Assembly (NCBI GenBank): GCA_028289375.1
Contig: JANQQK010000018.1
Location: forward strand, 1-49,573
Reading direction: 5' to 3'
Origin: Phycisphaerae bacterium
GTDB lineage: Bacteria; Planctomycetota; Phycisphaerae; UBA1845
Length of the DNA: 49,573 bases
Shown here: one piece after another, positions 46,581-49,573 of the stretch
Position numbering within the stretch: position 1 is the first letter of the stretch
Layout of the letters: every line of letters starts with the position of its first letter
Position numbers and translations under genes: made by a program
Notes under the pieces: generated by a model
What the model was told of the DNA's origin: nothing
The model's input: the letters and a program-made list of their open reading frames with translations, nothing else
Database searches by the model: none

Positions 46581-49573
46581 TCAATGCGAGGCCGGTGTCA
46601 CCTGTTCGATGGGTCGCACCGGCCTTGCTGCATTCGCATTGGATCGTGCAACGACGGAGGTGCTAATGGGATCAACCGTCGGAACAACGCGGCCGATACT
46701 GGTATGCAACGCCAGGAACTCGGTCATGGCCACGATTTCGACTGTTCCGCGAGCGCTGGTCGGCGTGCCAAATGTCAAGGTGCCGAGATATCGGGATTCG
46801 CCTGGCGCTACGGAGATGGCTGCATTCATGGCCACACCGCCGATGCGTCCAAGCGTCGCGTCAGTAGCAGGAAAGCTCGTCAGACCCGCAAAAACAAAGT
46901 CGGATCGATCATGGTCGACATGAACGCGACGCAATGTCAGTTCACTGGATTCCATCCCGCCAATCGTGGCTCCGAACTCATAGCCGATCAGGTCTTCAAC
47001 GCCCGCCACGAAGACATCAACCGCGATGTCGTCTCCTGCGCGAACCTGTCGCGCACGCGGCACCATTGTCATCGTTGGCGATCCGGACTCCTTGACCGCA
47101 AAGTCACGCTCGGTGACCACGTGCATGTCCGCAGGGTACGCCACGGACAGCGCCGCCGACCCGCAGGCGTCTGCGTCCGGGGGTGGATTGTCGTCGCACG
47201 ACGATGGCGAGGGTACCGGGCACGAGAATGGGTTTGCACCGCCGAATGCCGCCACGATGGCGAGAATATCTGCTGTCGAGAGGGGTGTCCCGCTCGGACC
47301 TTTGCAGTTCGCGCTGGTGGCACTGGAGCTACATCCAGGCTGACTGGTGTCGACCACGTCGGCGTTCGGACAAGCGCAGTAGTTGCCGAATCCAGCTACG
47401 GCACAGAGGATGTCGGCCGTTTGGACGAAGCCGCCAAACGACGCACACGTGTTTCCGTATCGCCTCGTGCAGGATGTGCACTTGTTGTTGTCGCAGTAGT
47501 GATAGTCGCACACGTCGAGCAGGTTTGACGGTGGCGTTCCCAGAATGTCTGCGAAGTCGACGGCGGACAGATAGCAATCGCAATCCCGCGTACACTCGAC
47601 GACCGGCGCCTCCTCGACAGGCCGAAACAGTCCGTCATGGTTCACGTTCGCCCAGACGAACGCGGTCTCTGCCATGGAGTCGAAGACAACGCCATGTTGA
47701 CCAATGCCCAGATCGTGGAAACCCTCCACGAGGGCGAGGTCGATTGACGGCGGATCCGCCAGTTCCTGAAAGACCCCCGCTGGCGCACACGCATCGAGCA
47801 AGCCGTCGCGATTGCGGTCGAGCGTGGGATTCATGGCGATCTGATCGGAATCGAGCACGCCGTTGTCGTCGCAGTCGTCACACTCATCGGGGATGCCATT
47901 GCCGTTTGTATCGACCGACGTGCCCGCCGCGATGTCGCAGTCGTCAGCCACGCCATTGCCGTTGCAGTCATCGATGGCCAGACCATCAGGTGCGACGTTG
48001 TCATCCACGGCGATCAGCCAGTCATCCGTCTCATGATTAAAAGCACCCATCCGCGATGCGGCCACGTCGTAGTCCGTCGGAATCACGACCGTCATAAGGA
48101 AGTCACCACGATCCAACGGCGCGTTGACGATGACAGAATCGGTTGCCGGAACTGGCAGAAACGCGAAACCTGTTTCGAGGATCGACTCGCTCGATCGCAC
48201 GATGTCGGCGTGGGAACCGCGATCTTCAACCAGGCTGGAAATCAGGACAAACGGTGTCGCCAGCGGATCGGGTGACAGGCCGGACGGGACAATCAACACC
48301 GGCGCGTCCGGCGGCATGTCCGCCGGAATCGCAACACCATTCACATAGTCGCCTCGCAGCACTTCAATGGCCCCGCGATCGAGATACGTCAACGCACCAA
48401 CACCGGTGTTCGGTGACGTCAGGGAGTCATCGACCAACCGCGGCAGAGCGCGGAAATCGAAGTCCATATCATTGGGAAGAAGGTTGACATTGGCCGAATC
48501 GATGCAGGTTGCATCGGTTGGCTCAAAGTTGTCATCGACCGTGCCGACGACGTTGTCGTCACCGTCCAGGTCCACGAAGAGCGGGTCCGCCGTGGAATTG
48601 CCCGGCCCTGAGAAGCCGCCCTCGACGCACGAATGCTGCACCGTGGTTGACGATCCGCTGATGGCGTCCGGTGTATTGCCCCACACGATTCCATTGTAGA
48701 CACTCAGGTTCGCACTGTTGTTCGCAACGCCCCCGCCGATCGTGGCCGTATTCGCTGCGATCGTGCCGTTGATAATCCGGAGGTTTGTCGCGATGGACGT
48801 GTTGTCGATGGCGCCACCGCGATCGGCTGTGTTGCCACTGAACACGCTGTTCAGGACATCCAATGACGCGCCCGCGCTGTTGCGAATCGCCCCACCATCA
48901 TCGCTGACCGCCGAGTTGCCGTAGAACCCGCTCCGGTCCACCGACAATTCGCTATCGGTGCCGGTGTTCAGAATGGCTCCACCACCGACGCCCCCACCCA
49001 CGTCACCCAAGGCCTGGTTATCAGAAAACGTCGAATCTTCGATCGTCAGCACAGTGGCCAGCGCGTTGAAGACAGCTCCGCCATTCTTCGCCGCGTTGCC
49101 ATCGAACGTTGATCGCCGCACGTCGCACGTCGCCGAACCCTCGTTCGACACCGCCCCACCATCCTCGACGCCGGTGTGGTTCAAGAAATCGCACGAGTCG
49201 ATGGCAACGCTCGCACCGCCGTCGGTGGCCACGCCGCCCCCAAACTGAGCGGTGTTTTGGTCAAACACGGTATTGAACAAGTAAAGACCACCACCTGACA
49301 CATACACGGCGCCACCATTCACGGTGTTTGCGTCGCCGTTGTCGCTGAACATGCAGTCGAAGGCGTTTGTCTGCGACGCATCAGCCCGCACCGCGCCGCC
49401 ATCGGCTGCACAATTCTCTGCGAATTCCGACGCATTCAGGCAAAGCGAAGACCCGTCTCCATACGCAGCCCCACCGGTATCGCTGGCGAAGTTCTCCTCG
49501 AACCGGGTGTCGACCACATGTGGCGATGCCGACAGACCGGCATACAAACCGCCGCCGAGATTCGCAAAGTTCT
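46581..49573 (-). CDS. Giant exported beta-helix protein with calcium, dockerin-like and cohesin-like regions (partial)
   Basis: At least 997 residues; the reading frame is open at the window end, so the N-terminus is missing. The visible N-terminal half (about 330 residues) has repeats like GGAIRNSAGASLDVLNSVFS, DNTSIATNLRIINGTI and GGGVANNSANLSVYNGIVWG, the polymorphic/right-handed beta-helix pattern of surface proteins. A middle region (about 540-600) has NGNGIPDEC- and DRNRDGLLDAC-type calcium loops. Then come Cys-rich, dockerin-like segments (SAVDFADIL, QTADILCAVAGFG, STADILAIVAAFGG). The last 130 residues (VRAGDDIAVDVFVAGVEDL, FATI-GGMESSELTLRRV) read like a cohesin-type beta sandwich. 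It converges on the dockerin gene. Confidence 0.8.
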   Translation of the reverse strand, partial: NFANLGGGLYAGLSASPHVVDTRFEENFASDTGGAAYGDGSSLCLNASEFAENCAADGGAVRADASQTNAFDCMFSDNGDANTVNGGAVYVSGGGLYLFNTVFDQNTAQFGGGVATDGGASVAIDSCDFLNHTGVEDGGAVSNEGSATCDVRRSTFDGNAAKNGGAVFNALATVLTIEDSTFSDNQALGDVGGGVGGGAILNTGTDSELSVDRSGFYGNSAVSDDGGAIRNSAGASLDVLNSVFSGNTADRGGAIDNTSIATNLRIINGTIAANTATIGGGVANNSANLSVYNGIVWGNTPDAISGSSTTVQHSCVEGGFSGPGNSTADPLFVDLDGDDNVVGTVDDNFEPTDATCIDSANVNLLPNDMDFDFRALPRLVDDSLTSPNTGVGALTYLDRGAIEVLRGDYVNGVAIPADMPPDAPVLIVPSGLSPDPLATPFVLISSLVEDRGSHADIVRSSESILETGFAFLPVPATDSVIVNAPLDRGDFLMTVVIPTDYDVAASRMGAFNHETDDWLIAVDDNVAPDGLAIDDCNGNGVADDCDIAAGTSVDTNGNGIPDECDDCDDNGVLDSDQIAMNPTLDRNRDGLLDACAPAGVFQELADPPSIDLALVEGFHDLGIGQHGVVFDSMAETAFVWANVNHDGLFRPVEEAPVVECTRDCDCYLSAVDFADILGTPPSNLLDVCDYHYCDNNKCTSCTRRYGNTCASFGGFVQTADILCAVAGFGNYCACPNADVVDTSQPGCSSSATSANCKGPSGTPLSTADILAIVAAFGGANPFSCPVPSPSSCDDNPPPDADACGSAALSVAYPADMHVVTERDFAVKESGSPTMTMVPRARQVRAGDDIAVDVFVAGVEDLIGYEFGATIGGMESSELTLRRVHVDHDRSDFVFAGLTSFPATDATLGRIGGVAMNAAISVAPGESRYLGTLTFGTPTSARGTVEIVAMTEFLALHTSIGRVVPTVDPISTSVVARSNANAARPVRPIEQVTPASH
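46589..46625. other. Inverted repeat at the convergent gene ends
   Basis: AGGCCGGTG (46589-46597) and CACCGGCCT (46617-46625) form a 9-bp stem with a 19-nt loop, inside the last codons of the giant minus-strand gene and just beyond the dockerin gene. It could act as a terminator for the plus-strand operon, but there is no T-run. Confidence 0.3.

Overview
The window looks like chromosomal DNA of a GC-rich planctomycete, most likely of the Phycisphaerae type. The basis is family resemblance only: several secreted proteins end in planctomycete-style dockerin-like calcium motifs, the type IV pilus/type II secretion-like operon has planctomycete flavour, a decayed integrase matches the planctomycete type, and giant secreted repeat proteins sit beside small hypothetical lipoproteins. 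No rRNA or marker gene is present to fix the taxonomy.

Layout. 0.1-5.3 kb: thiC (thiamine) diverges from an argR-argG-argH arginine operon, with paired 12-bp repeats over the argR promoter and a 95-nt argG/argH overlap. 5.4-15.9 kb: an alginate-export-type porin, a small exported protein, a dihydroorotate-dehydrogenase-like gene coupled to a pyruvate:ferredoxin oxidoreductase (nifJ), a lipoprotein, a DNA photolyase and a CitMHS/NhaD-like antiporter. 15.9-18.2 kb: a decayed mobile element bounded by a 17-bp direct repeat that lies in terminator hairpins. It holds a phage capsid-gene remnant fused by deletion to a frameshifted integrase remnant, a small helix-turn-helix gene and a small exported protein.

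18.3-32.1 kb: a long type IV pilus/type II secretion-like operon: STAS protein, PilB, PilT-like, PilC, PilM, PilN, PilO, a PilP/GspC-like protein and four (pseudo)pilins. A 3.5-kb antisense gene for a giant LamG/FG-GAP secreted protein then interrupts it, and a fifth pseudopilin with an Asp-rich calcium-type insert follows. No secretin (PilQ/GspD) or prepilin peptidase is in the window. 32.1-38.5 kb: an HDOD regulator, a small membrane protein, a YeiH-type exporter, an Ada DNA-repair protein, a GH130 mannoside phosphorylase-type enzyme and a POT transporter. 38.9-41.8 kb: an FGE/SUMF1-like protein with a dockerin-like tail, tRNA-Leu(CAA) and a diheme MauG-type peroxidase lipoprotein, each followed by a clear intrinsic terminator.

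42.1-49.6 kb: an ECF-type sigma factor diverges from a three-gene secretory operon: a tail-fibre-like repeat protein, an M23/LytM-like protein and a dockerin protein. This operon converges on a giant beta-helix protein, cut by the window end, whose C-terminus is cohesin-like. The most unusual stretches are the decayed element at the terminator, the interrupted hybrid pilus operon with its Asp-rich pseudopilin, and the fibre/M23/dockerin operon.
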